DNA of 64,000 bases from Ziziphus jujuba (lineage: Eukaryota; Streptophyta; Magnoliopsida; Rosales; Rhamnaceae), in contig NC_083385.1 in NCBI RefSeq assembly GCF_031755915.1, forward strand, positions 18,373,001-18,437,000, in the 5' to 3' direction. A model generated the notes under the pieces. It saw only the letters and a list, made by a program, of their open reading frames with translations. It was not told the DNA's origin and searched no databases. How positions within the stretch are numbered: the first letter of the stretch is position 1; each line of letters opens with the position of its first letter. The translations under genes and the position numbers were made by a program. This document shows, in pieces, positions 47,991 through 63,168 of this stretch.

Positions 47991-50727
47991 ATTGGAGGGA
48001 ACGGTTTCTTCTTTTAGTATTGCATTTTTTTTTTTTTAATATATATATATATATAAGTAATTTTTGTTTTTTTTTTTTTGATGAATAATTTTAATTTTTG
48101 TTTTGTTGTGCGTGATTATTGTTGGGTGGGGTGATGATTGTGTTTTTGTGGGATGGGGGGATCCAACGGGGGTGTGTTTGCGCGAGAGAGAGAGAGAGAA
48201 ATAACATCCGGTTCGTCAATTACCCTCATCTATCAATTAATTATAAAATTCCATTTTATTTAATACCATCAAGATTTTTTCTCTTTCTTTTTCCTTTTTT
48301 TTTTTATTGTGTTTTGATTCAATGATAAAAATTCCATTTTATTTTAATCTTTTTTGAGTTTCTTTGTTTCACTAATGATAAAAAATTTCATTTTATCTAA
48401 AAAAAAAACTTACATTATTTTTTTATTTATTACTTTTTTAATAAGATGACATTACTAATTTTAATTTTTCCTTTATTACTTTGTTAAAAAATGACATTGT
48501 ATATAATATTATAATTGATGGGATAGAAAAAATGAGATGAAAAATCATATCCCCTTTTGCTTTTTTATTTTTATTTTATATTAATTTGTTATCTTTTTAA
48601 CGAGTAACATTATATCATTATTAGGAAAAATATATCTAGATCTTTCTTTTTTCTTTTTTAAATTTTTATATTTTATGAAAACATTTTGATTGATGAACTG
48701 GATCAGCGCCGAATTAGGTGGTGCTATGTCTTTGGACTAGGTTGGTAGTGACATAGAATGTCTCTAATGAGGACAAAACTTACAGTGGTCTTGAGCCTTC
48801 AACCAATATAAATAAATAAATAAATATATATATATTAATAAAATATTAAAAGTATTAAAACTTAGAGACAAAGTGATGTATAAATTCATCAACATTTTGA
48901 AATAATGGAAGAGTAAATAAGTGGGATCTAAGAATTTTTATATGAGGAGATCTTGAGTTCACAATTCTTAAACATATGGATACTTAAATAAAATGTTTTT
49001 ACCAACTTTATTTAGGCAGAGCATGTTTTAAAGATTTAATTATCCATATTTAATTTTAAAAAATTAATTTTTAACTAATAAAAAAATATGAACAATTGTG
49101 TTTTTCATCCTTAAATATGCTATTTTTTGTACTTTGTTCACTACAACAAGAATCCTGCTAAGTCAACTTTATAGTTTTATCATTTAAATCGATTATTATA
49201 GAATCCCTCACATTATTCTGTAAAATATTACTACCTTACAGGTTTTCTTTTTTTTTTTTAGGTCGTTTAGAACTTAATATTAATTTTTTTTGGTTAAATT
49301 CAATAATGAAGTTTGGCATATAAATTTGAACTTGATGAAATTAAACATATAACTCATCTAATTTTATTTAGAGATTATTTTTTATTTTTTACTTTAGAAC
49401 AACAAACAAGATTATCTTTTTTTAAAAAAAGAAATTGCATTGTTAAACTAAATTGACAGAAAAATAATATTTCAGGGGGCAAAATAAAGAGATTTTATAA
49501 TTTAGAGGTTAAAATACAAAACATAATATAGTTTAAAAAGAGATAAAATGTGGTTATCTTAAAAATTAATATCATATATACATTTAATCTTTCTCTCATC
49601 GGCACAATCAATAAAATTTTCACCCAAATATATTCAATTAATGATATATATTTATTTTAAATTACTGTATATTTTTAATTGAATATATTTGAATCTGTAC
49701 GAAAATCTTATTAAAATATTTTGATGAGATAATTTCTATATTTATAAAGATAAAATTTATATAATACATAAAACATTAATTGGCTAAGTAACGTGAACAT
49801 TAAGAATTAGAAGAATTTAAATTGTAAGTATTAGATTGTTTTGTATAATTGACGGAAAGATTTAATGGAAAGTAATTATTTGGGTTGATAGGAACAGTTG
49901 TTTGTTTGTTTGTTTGCTCTTTTTTGTTTTTTATTTATTTTTGAATTTTGTAAAGGGGAGGTCAGGTGTAGGATGTGACGACTGGCATGAAATGTTACAA
50001 GCAATAAGAATTGACAGCCACTAGTCCACCAGTCCACTACTCCTTGTCTACCGCCATTGCTGTTCTGAATGTGAGACATCCTAAAAACCAACAATCTTGA
50101 GGAATAACTTTTTTTATGTAATTGATATTACTATGAATCTATGATAAAGGGTGTATCATAATGATAATTGAAACGGGTCATACATTATTATAATGTAAAA
50201 TTTATATGTTTTATTTTATTGTTATATAATATTATTATATTTATAAAAAAAAAAAAGTTATAGATTATTCAGTTTAGATTGTAAGTGATGTTAGAAAAAA
50301 TATAAAATTAATGGTGTACTATATTTCGGAGAGGATGGCATACAGATACTCACTTTGAAGCCCTTTCTGAGAAAGCAAAGGAAAAAAAAAAAAAAAAAGT
50401 TCTTTTTGTTTGGGCATACTATTCAACTTTCTTTTACACGTTTTAGAAGAGACTACTATAAGTCATTACAATTTATAAATGAAATTTTCCTTACATAGTT
50501 TAAGTTGGAAAATTATTACAATTATGGTTCTTCTTTTTTTCCTTTTTTCTTTTACATACTGATGATAATTTAAATTTTGAATTCAGGTGATAAATTTTTT
50601 TTTTCCAATTTATTTATTAATTGAAATTTTCTTATGATTACTGCATTTCAAATTTCATATTATAATTTTAATTTTTATTAATTGTTAAAATTATTGGATA
50701 ATTTTTGGTTTTAGGTTATGAATATGC

Positions 50728-51475
50728 AACTAGAGATAAGTATGAGTTGGGTCAGTTGGGTTTTAAACTAAAATCTAACCTAAACGAAATTGTTCGATTT
50801 ATCTCATATAACAATCAAATCCAAACTATTCATAACTCTAAAATCAAACCACACAAAATTAAATATAATCATGTTGGTTTGGATTGGTGGATTGGTTAGT
50901 CAATTTGGAGTTAGGCCTCGAACCTTCTATATTTTTAGTAATTAATTTAATCATATAATTTTAAAATTTTAACCTATAATTCAATTTAGATTTTTAAATT
51001 TTAACCCGTATATCTATATCGGGACAATTAAATATTTATAAAACATAACGTTTATTCATATAATAAAAAAGAAAATTCTCCAAACATATTCTAATTTTTA
51101 AATTCTATTTATCATCCAAACATAGAATATAAGTATAAATAGCAACCTATACATCTCCAAACATAATATGCAAACTAAAATAATGAAAATAAATTAATGA
51201 AGTTATATATAATAAATAAATAAATAAAAAAGTTTATATATTATAAAATATATAAAATTATTTTAATTATATTATATTCAATTTGAGTTAGATTAGTTTT
51301 ACGCTCCCATTTTGTAACCAGATTTTTTAATAATTATAATCCAATACATTCTAATCTATATGAAAAAAAACAAAAAAAAAAAAAAAAAAACAACTTGCAC
51401 CGCCCAAAACAGTTTGAATTGGTTAGTTTAAGCAAATTGGTTTAGATTTTACCCACCCTTTGACTCATACAATTT
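50728..51475. repeat. Probable dispersed repeat with TTGGTTTGG / AACCAA words
   Basis: GAGTTGGGTCAGTTGGGTTTT and TAATCATGTTGGTTTGGATTG at the left, and TTTGAATTGGTTAGTTTAAGC and ACCGCCCAAAAC near the right, are typical of plant foldback-type repeats. Ends are not certain and no target duplication was identified. Confidence 0.35.
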
Positions 51476-51968
51476 CGGGTTTTAATTTGGTTACAACTTA
51501 CATACTTCAACCAAATTCATAAAATGAACAAAATTGTTATGGCAATTCTGTTTATATGCTGATTCAGCTTAACAAAACAAATACAGCACATTAGGAAAAA
51601 TGATCGATTACAAAATCCAGAACCAATCTTATTAGTTCCTCTAGAATTGACAAACACACAAAAAATACAAAGAAACTTACATCTCTCTCTGCCCATTTGG
51701 TCATCCCAAGAAAATATTAAAATCAGATTACAAAAGAATACAATTGACAAATCACTACTTCTACACAGTTGGCAAAAAGAAAAAGGAAAAAAATAAAATA
51801 AAATAAAAAATCAGACTCTTTGTGACATTATTATGTACATTGATATTGTAATCCATCCAAAATGGAACAGAAGAAAAAGAACTAATTCACTTTGCTGAAC
51901 TTTTTTCTTTCTTTCTTTCTCCTACTAAATCATTACGCAGCAAAACAATGATTTCTCAGCATTTTTTA

Positions 51969-54900
51969 TTACTTATTAGACCACTGGAATTCTATTTCTA
52001 AATTCCGAGAGGGCCCACTTTTGCTTTCTGGCAATAAGGTGTATTCCCCAGCAACAGCTCCCAGCATCACCACCCGATCGATCTGGATGGTTACTTTTCC
52101 GAATGAACTCTGTCAGGAAAGTAATTTACTCAACGGTTAGAAGAATAAAAGTAAAAGGTCACATGAAAAATAATGTGAATCTAACTGTTACTATTCTTAC
52201 TACTAGATACTAATATTACTATCAGTTGGGGATGGCGGAATTTTTTGTATCCCGCCTGGTCGAAGAGGATCTGGTGGTATTCCTAAATGGTTATTGTCAT
52301 CTGGGATGTTTACAAGGGATACTTCATGTTCTTTTATTGGTTGGTTCATTTACCTTTCCCATTTTGCTCTTATTCTTGCATGATATGTGCAGCTTCTGGC
52401 CTTTCGGGGGACTCTCAAAGGACCAGGCAAAGCTCTCATCCCATTCTGGATTAGGGCCAGTTGAAACGACCTGAAAAATTCACAAGATTCAATCCAATAA
52501 ATTCCAATGAATTTGTCACATAGAGTGACAAACAAATAGATCACTTCCACAAATCCAGTTTCTTTGTATGCCAATACCAGTTTTCCAGACAGACTCATGG
52601 GTTATGGATAAAAATCTATGGATCGTCCTGAAATCAGCCCACCAAGGAAAATGCAAGATTTATTCTAAGGTATCTTTGACATGAAGAATGAGCTAGCAAG
52701 CCAAATGCATTTGGTAAGTAGCTTTCTATTCAGGTGGCATATCTTAAAGAGAACTTCCAAAAAATCTTGAGAGCATCATTTAGTGAAGTTTATACGCTAT
52801 ATATAGCATTGCTTCAAGAAAGCAAATTACACTATGCTCAAATTACGGAAGTGAAGTGATAAATTGGTGGTGTTTTCTGCTCATGGTCTCATTGTTAAAT
52901 ATTCATTTGAGGCACATGAATGAATGATGAATACAAATCTGACAAAAACAATTACCGAACTTTATTAAAAACTGAAAGGAAAACAGGTTTGGAAAAGTAT
53001 ATAAAATGATTCTTACCTTGGTTTGCCTAGGGGGTGTATTACCAAGTGTAAGCTTGCAAAAAACACTGGGGTTTCCCACTGACTGCTTCATATTGTTCCC
53101 ACGCTTAATAATCACAGCCAAAGTTCCTGGCAAACATTGCAATAAAAATTCTGCCTTCTCCTGAAATCGAGGTGGGCCAGACTGGATCAAGTATTGCAGC
53201 AAGGGGATTGCATCAGCAGCAGCAATTGACTGAGCCCTAGAAACTTCTGCTGGGCAAGCAGACCAAGCTTGTCTAAGAAGAAAAAGTGCATCCAAGGCAG
53301 CTTCTTGAGTTGCCTCTGTTCCTGTTTTGAGAGATGTAACAAGATGGGGAATGCTCAGGGTTGCAGGCTCAGTGGCTCTTAAGCGTGGGAAATTGCTAAA
53401 AAGCGAATTTAGAGCTTTTAGATACTCCTCATTCACAGTTCCAGTGGCCCATAAATCCTTTTCAATGGCAGCTGTGTCCATAAAATATACGTTGTCAATT
53501 AAACATTCTAAGCAGATTCATCAAGGACCATATTTCCAAGATCTTATCAGTCATGAAAAGCATAACATATCATACTGAATATTGAATGTATTTCATATAT
53601 TCTATGACAAAGATATATGTGTGCCTTCAGGTAGTTAGCATTTACGTTATAATTTGTATTCTTTATCAGCATAACATGTAAAGATACCAAGTAGTTTTAC
53701 CACATTTTACGATAAAAGGTACACGAGCTCAAAATTTCATCCATAAATGCAACTCTGAAAGTTACTAATTGTATCTCACAACATTAATGGAGGCATGTTC
53801 CACCTCTTCTATAACATAAAGTGTATGTGGCTGTATCCTACCTGCTTTAACAAATTATTACTCGACAAAGAAAGAAAAATAACAAAAATTTCGTTATTAA
53901 TGATGGAATACATTTATGACACGTTGGTCCGATGAAAAAGTCCTAATACATATCCAAAATTTTAGCTATAGCCTATGCAGATTTATAATAGTTACTGTGG
54001 TAAGACTAGAATATTTTATCTGAATATGCAAAGGACTAAACAAGGAATAATGGCCACAACAGAAGCCTTTGCACCAAGCTAAAGAATGCAAAAGCCTTGG
54101 ATCAAGGATGGCCTCTGGATCAGAAAAGGGAATCTACTTTTTCTTTTCTTGACATCCTGGAAGCAGACCACAGTTGAGCTTGTGAAAAATGAAGAGAATT
54201 ACTTTGGCTGATACATGTATTTGGTATGACAAGGAAAATGCATACTTGGCCACAAGAAAAGTTCAATGTTTTCTGCATTAGATAGATAGAAGAGGGAGAA
54301 AGAGACAGTGAGAACTTACCCGTTATGGCTCTGACTGTTTCACTAGAAGCATACTCTTGAATGGTGTTATTAGAAAATAAAAGTTTAATAAACATTGCAG
54401 CTTGAACAGATGTATCTGGATCACTAGAACCAATCAAATCCAGCAGAACCTGAACACCACCAGCCTCAGCAACGGCTCTTTTATTGGATCGACTGTACAT
54501 TACTAGATTTTGCAAAGCACAAATGGCTACCACTTTCATTTCTTCTGTAGGTTGTTCTTCAAGCACATTTACCAGAGCACGGCAAGCTGAGACAGCATCG
54601 GCACTTCGGGCAAGACTCTCATTCTGGAAAAGATCACCAAGAGCCAGAGTAGCCAGTAACCTTGCCTGCTGAGCTTGGGTTTGCGGATCCAATAGGTACT
54701 GGGACAGTGGTAAGATGGCAGACTTGGTAGCTTTAGTTTCTCTGATTTTCACATTGTTGAGCAATACTTCCAACAGCCTTGCAGCAGTTTCTTCACACTG
54801 ATGACATCTAAGAAGCTCCAAAAGAGCCTCTATGGCACCACTTTCAGCCATTGCTTCAGCACTGGTTGCATCATCACTCTCCAGCACCAGCAGAGCATTC

Positions 54901-57900
54901 AAAGCACCAACTACTGTACCTTCTGAGCCAGAACGAAGCAATCTTACCAACACAGCAACAGGCACTTCCAAATAAAATTCAGAACTGAATTGCAGAATAC
55001 TTGATAAAACAGAAGCAGCAGACTCCCACAATGCATGGGGAAGTGAAGGATCAGATTGTAATATCACTTTAGACAGTTCACTTACACCACCCTCTTTTGC
55101 AATTTCATTAGGCCATGTTAGTGCAATGCTAACAAGAGCCTTCACGGCTCTCTGCTGTAATATATGTATGCCAGAGCCAAGAACCCGGATGAGGGGACCA
55201 ATCACTTGTTGTGTCACTGAATCCTTTTGCAGATGTTCTTCTAAAAGTAAATGTGACAGAAGCTCCGCTGCCAACTGTTGGACTGCTGGAGCAGGAGAAT
55301 CAAGCAAGGGGATAAGTGGTTCAATAGCTTGATGGGAGGTTAAAGTATATTCAGCACGACACTGTGGATGCTCCAAAATATTAACAAGAACCTGCAATGC
55401 ACTATGCTGACCATCAGGTCCAAATTCTGGTCTTGTCAGCAACAGAAAAAAGGGCTCAACCACTTTCGAAGCAGATGGCCCTTTAGCGATGCTAGCATTG
55501 TTGGTCAATATTCGGAGCAATTCTGCAAAAGCAGAACAGAGAAAATCGGGTGCTTCATGAAGGATATCAAGTGTGCTTTCTATTACTCCAGCTTTAACCA
55601 TTTCCATCTTACACGCAGGTCTGTCTTTCCCTAATTTCACAAGAGCTCTGGAAATAGCCTCATGAAGCAAGTAATTCTTACCATACAGAAGGCCAACAAG
55701 AGGAACAACTGCACCATGAGCAGCAACCAGTTCTGCTAGTTGCTCATCCTCAACAAGTTTATCCAATGCACGGACAACTGAATGCTGTGCAGGACTGAAC
55801 TCAGTAACAAGAAGAGACACTAGAGGCTCCACGCATCGAGCTGCAGCCATCGTGGACCTGATTCTTGTATTTCCAAAAAGAACACAACATAACTCAGCAG
55901 CATCCCCTTTTAGCTCCATTGAACAATTTGACGAAAGGATCTTGCAAAGAACATCTATTGCATTCATTTCAACATCAGCAACTGCTAAAGCTCTTGATGG
56001 GTTTTCACTCAACAACCTGACAAGTGCAGCAATTGCAGCATGCTGTTCCCTCTCCAAACCAGTATTAAGAATCTCCACTAGTGGTTGAACAGCTTGTCGG
56101 GCACTTTCTGCATTCCTTATGTGGTCCGCAGAAAATAAGCTTTCTAATGCTTTAGCAGCACTATATCTTGCACCTCTTCCACCTAAACGTAAAACTGCCA
56201 CAAGTTGGCTGACAGCACCAAATGCAGATTCATGTCTCCTAATTTCAGAACTGCCAAACAGAATACCTAACAGATCCGTAGCAGCTTCTTCAGTTGCATC
56301 TTGCGGACCAAGTGAGAGATACTTAGTCAAAGCTTCCAAAGCTCCAGATTCCACCATTACAATCTTATTTGATGGACAATCCTTTGCAAGCTGAGTCAAA
56401 AGCCCAAGAGCAAGGAATGGTGCCCCAGGACGATCTGGGATTGGTTTGAGAAGATCAACAAGTAGAGGTATTGCCTTGCGAGAAGTGGCACCAGTCCTTA
56501 TGTCATCAACTCTAAACAATCTCTCAAGAGCAACTTGGTCAGGATAACGCACCAAGCCAAACTCCTCTGACAACTGCAGAAGATCATCTATATCAGCATC
56601 AGCACAGCCAAGGAGTGAGATAAGCCCACCTGCTGCTCCAGAATTTGCAACGGATAGAAGAGTTCCTCTGCTACCATTACAGACTAGACTGGCCATCACC
56701 TGTGCAGCAAAGTATCTGTTTGCTGACTCCTCTGACTTCAACAAGTTTGCGACTACTGGTATTGATTTCATGGTTGCATGTGCTCGTATGATGTCTCTAT
56801 TTTGAAACAAAATCGCTAGAAGTAAAGCGCAAATCCATATGCTATCATCTTCTTGAAAATCCTGTATATCATTTCAAAGGAGCAGAAAAAGGTTACATGA
56901 GTATTAACATAAGCTCGTAATCATATGTCATCAATGCAAGAATAGGTAAGAATATGAAAACAGAATACTTTTCATAAAACCTTGTCCAGAAACCTACAAC
57001 TTTTCAATTGACAAATGCATCCTTATTTTCTTTCTGAGTGAAGATTTGAAGTTAAAAAGAAGAACAAATGGATTACCAGAGAGTAATTCGAAAAACAATT
57101 TGAGATCCTGTCAGTTAGGACTTCAACTGCTCCAGCCTCCATGATCACTATTTTACTTTTCTCATCATGACAAGCAAGTACAGAGAGTAACCATATGGCT
57201 AGATTAACACCATAAACAACCGATGTGCTCATATTAAATTCATTGTTACCAGTTCCTTCTTTGGTATGCCTAAGAATGCTAATAGACGCCTTGTCACCAT
57301 CCACTATCTTTCCCAAAGAAGACTGAGAAGAACTAAGCATTGCTACAAGAGATTGAAGAAGATGGATACATGAATTTGATTGACTGAGATCCTCCACTAC
57401 TCTCTGATGACTAACTTTTGCAGCACAAATGAGCAGTGCAGTTCCCCCAATTTTAACCTTAGTGCTCGAAGAATTGATCACCCTTTTAGCAATTGATGAT
57501 ATACATCCGGTAGCACTAGTAACTGTATCTCCTAGAACAACGGGCTGCTCTCTACAAAGGCGTGACAATATCTCAATTGCTTTATCCTGCAACAAGGGTG
57601 TTGCATCAGCAATAGACAAAACTATTGGGGTTATGCTTTTTGGGAATTCAGCTAAAACTGCCCATGCAGGTTTTACACTCTCACTAGCACCTTGAAACCT
57701 GGACAAAATAGCAAGTGCATCAAGTGCCTCTGATGTGGCAACAGATCCATTATTCGCAGATTCTAGGAAAGAAACTAATGCAAGAACAGTCCCAGCACTT
57801 TTTACACAATCATTTAAGACAATATCAATTTGGCGAGAATGGAGCAAGCGCGCAATTGCTGCTGCTGCATGAGTCTTCCCTGAAACTGTGCCTTCACACA

Positions 57901-60900
57901 GAACTCTTGTAGCTGGCAAAATAATTTCTTCAGCAACTGCTTTCTCTGAAACTTCGTTGTCCAGAATAAGATTTGCCAATGCACATGTTGCCAACTCTGC
58001 AACTTCCAGAACTGAAGAATCTGCAAGCACAACCAAGGGAGATAATACATCCCTAGCAACAGCAGCCACATCCTTGTTCTCCTTAATTGAAAGAAATATT
58101 GCAGAAAGGCAACGCGAGGCTTCTACCAGGATCTTTTCAGATTCAACATTAAGCAACTTCATCACTGACCAAAGAGTTTTAACAGCAATGCTAGTTTCAC
58201 GCAAGTCTTTCCTGGTTTCAAAAATCCCAGCTAAAGCTGAAGCAGACTTGGCTTGAGTCTCTTCTTTAGTAGAGCTCAATATTTTAATCATTGTCTCGAT
58301 TGCATCATTGGAAGCACTACCTTCACGCAATATATCATTAAGGGGAACCACAGAAAGCATACTTCTTAAAGCATCCAAGACATATATTTTAGATTCAGGT
58401 AGATCACTGGTTAGCAACGCAGTTAGCTGGCTAATAGTGGCTGTATCAGATTTATGGATTAAGTGATTCAGAGTCTTTGCTGCAATTTCTTTCCCATTGG
58501 GGCTTCCATTCTTCAGAAGCCATAAAAGTGCGGGAACAGCATCAGCACTTTCAACACATGCCCTTATATCTTCACTGTGATTACATAGGTTCCTAAGGAT
58601 TTTTGCTGAATCTTCCTTGGCTTTCACAGAGCCAGTCTCAAGGATCTGAACAAGTGGAGGAATGCCACCAGCAGCAGTGATAGCCCATTTACTTTCATCA
58701 TTTTCATTGGATAAAAGACAAAGCAATGCAACTGCACATTCTTGCTGCTGTTCTGATGATAATCCCAGGAGAGATATTAACAGCTGAACCCCTTCACGTC
58801 CTTGAAGAGCACGCCATAGACTGCCTTCATTATTGCAAAGAGTGAGAAGAGCTCGTGTAAGCTCATCCTGGACCTCATTTGTTGCCATTGTAATCAAACC
58901 AACAAGCAGACGCTTTGCTTCAGAATTTGCAAGTTTAATTGAAAGTATGGAATTTCCATACAAACTAGCAAGGGCTTCTATGGTTCTTTCCTGCACAAGG
59001 AATGGCACGCGAGGTTTAAACTGGGCAAGCAAAGTCTGCTCAACAGATAGAGCATCTGATGCTCTAGTTGATTCTGCTTTGCTATCATATATCATGAGAG
59101 CTGAAGCTAAAGCACCCAAAGTGTCAGCAACTTGTGTGGGTGAAGTGCATGATTCAAGACTTTGACCAAGACTTGCGATGACATATGACAAACCACCAGA
59201 AATGTTTGCCAAAGCACACATAGCATTCTCCTGCAATGCTTGGGCATGCTCACCCTGCATAAATTCTTTTGAAGGGGCTATTGTAGCATTTATCAAAGCA
59301 GGAATACCATTAAAATTAGCTATCTCCTTCCTTGCTTCTTTGCACTGAGCAGAAAGGGATTTCAGAGCACCTGCAGCTTCTGCTCTAACAGAAGCTTCAT
59401 TACCAGGTCCTAACATCTTGAGAAGTTGTTTAGTAGCCTCTGCTGCCAGCACCTTAGAACAAACAGATGCATCCTCCATCATTACACATGCAAGAAGAAA
59501 GCAAACATTAGCTTGAGTGGTTGACTGTCCAGTTGTTAGCAACTTCACAAGTATATCCACTCCTCCAGCTTGTAATGTTGCAGTCCAAAATCCCTCAGTG
59601 CTGCTGGAAAGATTCTTTAATGCCCCAGTCAACAAGTTATCAACTACATTACCAGCCTTGATTCCATTTTGCAATTGCTCCCATAGCACTGGAACAACTC
59701 CTTCCGTAGAAAATATTTTTGATCCAACATGATCCTTAGCACCACCTTGAGAAACAGCATAAATGGTCTTTGCAGCTGCAACTTGACCTTCTGCTGAGCT
59801 GGATTTGAGTAGACCAAGCAATGGTGGGATACATCCCCCAAGCAAGACTTTTACCCTTAGTTCATTCTCTTTGCATAGAGAACCTAAAACAGTAGCAGCT
59901 TGTATCTTCACTCCAAGTGATCCTGATCGAAGAAGAGAAACAAGTACTGGAACTGCCTGAGAATGAGATCCAACAGCACTAAAAGCATTTTCACGAGTGT
60001 CAACAAGTTCTAGCAACTGTCTCAATGAAGACTCTTTCTCATGTACTGATGAGGAAGTCTGACGTAGCTGCTCAATACATTGGGCAACACTTGCTAATGT
60101 CCCATCTGGGTCTTCCATGCTACTGCGCTCTCTGTAAGCAGTTAGAGAATGTAAGATACTTAAGCCACAAAAATTAGCATCTTTTCAAATTAAAACTTTA
60201 CATTGACCTAATACTGGCTTGACAGAGTATGCAGTGACTATGACAAAGCATCTGCTTAATAATTTATCAATAATATGTCTCTTTACCATGCATCATCTAG
60301 GTGGTCAGGTGGCAGGGGTGTCCAACGGAAAAAGAGAGCAACAAGCCCATGGCCAAAAAGACTATTAATATTATATGTCTTCTTAGAAATTAAAAATATA
60401 AAAAAGAAAGAAATAAGTGGCAGAATATGTAAGATTTACCAATAAATGGAAAATACCGCTTGAAAGAACAGTGATTGCATAAAATTGAATTTGGACTCGT
60501 TCCATCTTATCCAAGCATTCATATTTATTTACAGCTTTCAGAGTGTGTGAATTAGTTTTCAAAACACATCCAAAAGGATATTGAAGCCTATAATAAAAGA
60601 TCCTAAAGATCATATTGTTTCAGAATATCAAGCATTGCCTATATCTAGTCAACATTACTTTGCCATCCCCCTGTTAATTCATTCTAAAAAGTCAAAAGCT
60701 ATTTCACTTACAAGTCAGACAGGATGTTTTCATAAAGGTCCAAGACCACTGCATTAGAGTCTTTTCAAATTAATATGACATACACTTTTGGACTGTACAG
60801 ATACATTAAGCATTATGTGGAGGGACTATGTAATATAGATCCCTAAATGTGTTCCTCACCTATCCATGAAGATGCTTGCTTAAATATATAAGCATGATGA

Positions 60901-62164
60901 AAACAAATTCGAAAGTTTGACTAGTTCTCAATTAACAAAAAAGATATTTGAACAGACTCAAATTTGACCAGACCTTGAACCCATCTTCATAAGAGAATGT
61001 GGAGTTGGAGGCTCTGAATCTTGAACTTTTGTATCACCATTTCTCTCCTGTTATAAAAAGAATAAAAGCAATGAACATAAGTATGAATATCCATAGACTC
61101 TCCTATTAAAGAAAACCAAAGACAAAATTCAAATAATGAAAATGACCAAGAGCACAAGGTAATGATAAAATCAAGGTTGGTTTTACTGTAAGAGGAAACA
61201 TATCAAGAGTAAATTTTAGCCAATTATAAGTTAAAATCAATTTAAGAAGGTGAAGCCACAAAGTTTGGATAAAATTGCAGGTAATCTGTGGTTTTACTGC
61301 CTTTTCCTAGGGACAGAAAGAATGTTAATAAGATAATGGACGGTCTGGCATGTTATTGAGCATCTCAAATAGCATATGAGATGCAAGGATATTGTGCCAA
61401 AATACAACCTCACAAGTGGCATTACTAGTTGTTTTCAGCTATCCATCACTTCCTTTGCAGCATTGGCATTGTACATCTAGCAGTAAATAATTTTATGCTA
61501 CATTTTTTACTAGATCTTGCAATCCATTTATGTACTGCTCATTAAAGTGGTTTTTTTTTTTTTTTTGGTCCTACCGTTTCATTTTTTTTGTATAAGATGT
61601 GTACATATATAGGTGTGTTGACCAATCTAAACCGTTTGTTGTAACAAACTACTAATAACTTCTCAAAAACTAGTTTTGTTTTCTTCTTCTTCTTTGAATT
61701 TTCTTAATATGAATATATTATATATTAAAACAAATATCAGAAAATTAACGTTTTGAAAATCACTTTCAAACTATACATCTCACATTTTCCTAATTTCTCA
61801 TGATTGAAATTACAAACATCAAGACAAATGTAGATTTGCAGTCCACACAAACAATCTCCATTACATTAACCAAAGAAGAAAACCATGCAGTTAAATTCAC
61901 TGCAGGGCAGGACATACAGAATCCACCCTATCCCGTACATCCAAGAGCACGCCAAATTGAGTGTAGTTCCACCCTCTCCTTTCAACTTATAATCTCATTT
62001 CATTACATGTACATCTTTTCCACCCTCCTCAATCCTCTTCAGACCGGAAAATAGAGGAACCTAGGTGCGAAACATAGAAAAAGGATTGGAACAATTACCA
62101 GATCATTAGTGGGATGGTTGCTTCCATTGGTGGAAGCCAACCTCCAAGACAGTGTTGCCGCCAG
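51969..62164 (-). CDS. CSI1: CELLULOSE SYNTHASE INTERACTIVE 1 (CSI1/POM2): Armadillo repeats plus C2 domain
   Basis: Seven coding exons join in frame: 62099-62164 (start uncertain), 60974-61047, 57077-60131, 54320-56861, 53017-53471, 52354-52470 and 51969-52109. That gives about 2,149 aa, near the 2,150 aa of Arabidopsis CSI1. The N-terminus is [16 protein letters not shown], then [14 protein letters not shown] and [13 protein letters not shown]. About 1,900 residues of Armadillo-type helical repeats follow (for example [41 protein letters not shown]). The last ~120 residues are a C2 domain ([58 protein letters not shown]), ending FQWSNK. The protein links cellulose synthase complexes at the plasma membrane to cortical microtubules. 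At the site of the usual ATG the codon is CTG (62,162-62,164) in strong context (A at -3, G at +4). An in-frame TGA lies five codons upstream. A spliced upstream exon, or the ATG at 60,990, are alternatives. Confidence 0.95.
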
Positions 62165-63168
62165 CTTTGCTTGATTTCAAGATTCAAAAAAGCAAGTCAA
62201 TGGAGAACTTGCCCTTCTCCAGATCTACCTCAGAGACGCAATCAAAAGCATCAAAGCCTCCTGGCAAATTGAACTCCCAGAAGAAATTTCAACCGCACGC
62301 AAATGCAGATCAGACTATCCTAACTTAGCTGAAATAACAACTGAGAAAATATCCAAAATCTAAATCATACCAAACAAGAAAAAGAAAGAAAATCGAATCC
62401 ATTCAAAGAGCTAAATCCAAGTAAGTATTACAAATGAAATAGCACAACCAAACCAAGTTAGACCAATACCATTTATCAGATCAATCACTCTATCTAACAA
62501 GGCTTTTCCCATTGTGCTCTGTTTGCTAAGCATGGTGAAATAGCAAGCTCAATTAAGCCTAGCCAGACCATTTGCTCAACTCAAGAAAATCAGTTTTTTT
62601 TTTTTTTTCCATTCAATCCAAAAAAGATTAAGACCATCTTACAGATTCAGCTAGATTTCAACAAATCCAGAGCAGATCAAGTAGAACTAGTGAAAGTCTT
62701 GCAGTTTCAACATACAGTCAAACAGAAAAAAAAAAAAAAACAAGAAAAACAAAAAATGCAGGAAATCCGATGGCAGAAAATGAAGGATTTCAACGGACTC
62801 AGTGTGGAAGAAGAGAAAGAAAACAACATTTTTTTTCTGCAGCTCACAATTGTCAGAAATCACAATCTTTTCATGAATGCAAAGATAGAAAGAGAAAGAG
62901 AAGCCGACCTTGAGAGACTGAAGAATGTGGAAGCTCTAATGGAGCATCAATAGGTTTCGTTAATGAGAAGCGAACAAGAACAAGAAAAATATGAAGCGGC
63001 AGCTAATCAAAGAAACAATGAGAGAGAAAAAAGAGAAAGACATGGGGGTCAGAGATTTTTATTTTTATTTTTAATTTTTTTAATTTTTGGGATTTCTTTT
63101 TTTCTTTTTTCTTTTTGGTTGTTATTGGTTTCTTGAACAGGTATTTACGTTTCAATAGATACCGTGTA

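Larger units (their letters stand above)
47468..51968. other. 4.5-kb gene-free region between protease and CSI1
   Basis: It contains the protease promoter (47,468 to about 48,000), a GA microsatellite near 48,187, AT-rich DNA without supported exons, one repeat-like stretch (50,728-51,475) and the CSI1 3' UTR at the right end. Confidence 0.6.

Noticed and set aside
54484..59732. Several + strand frames of 60-120 codons opposite CSI1
   Set aside because: They lie antisense inside CSI1 exons, lack introns or domains, and reflect its codon use.
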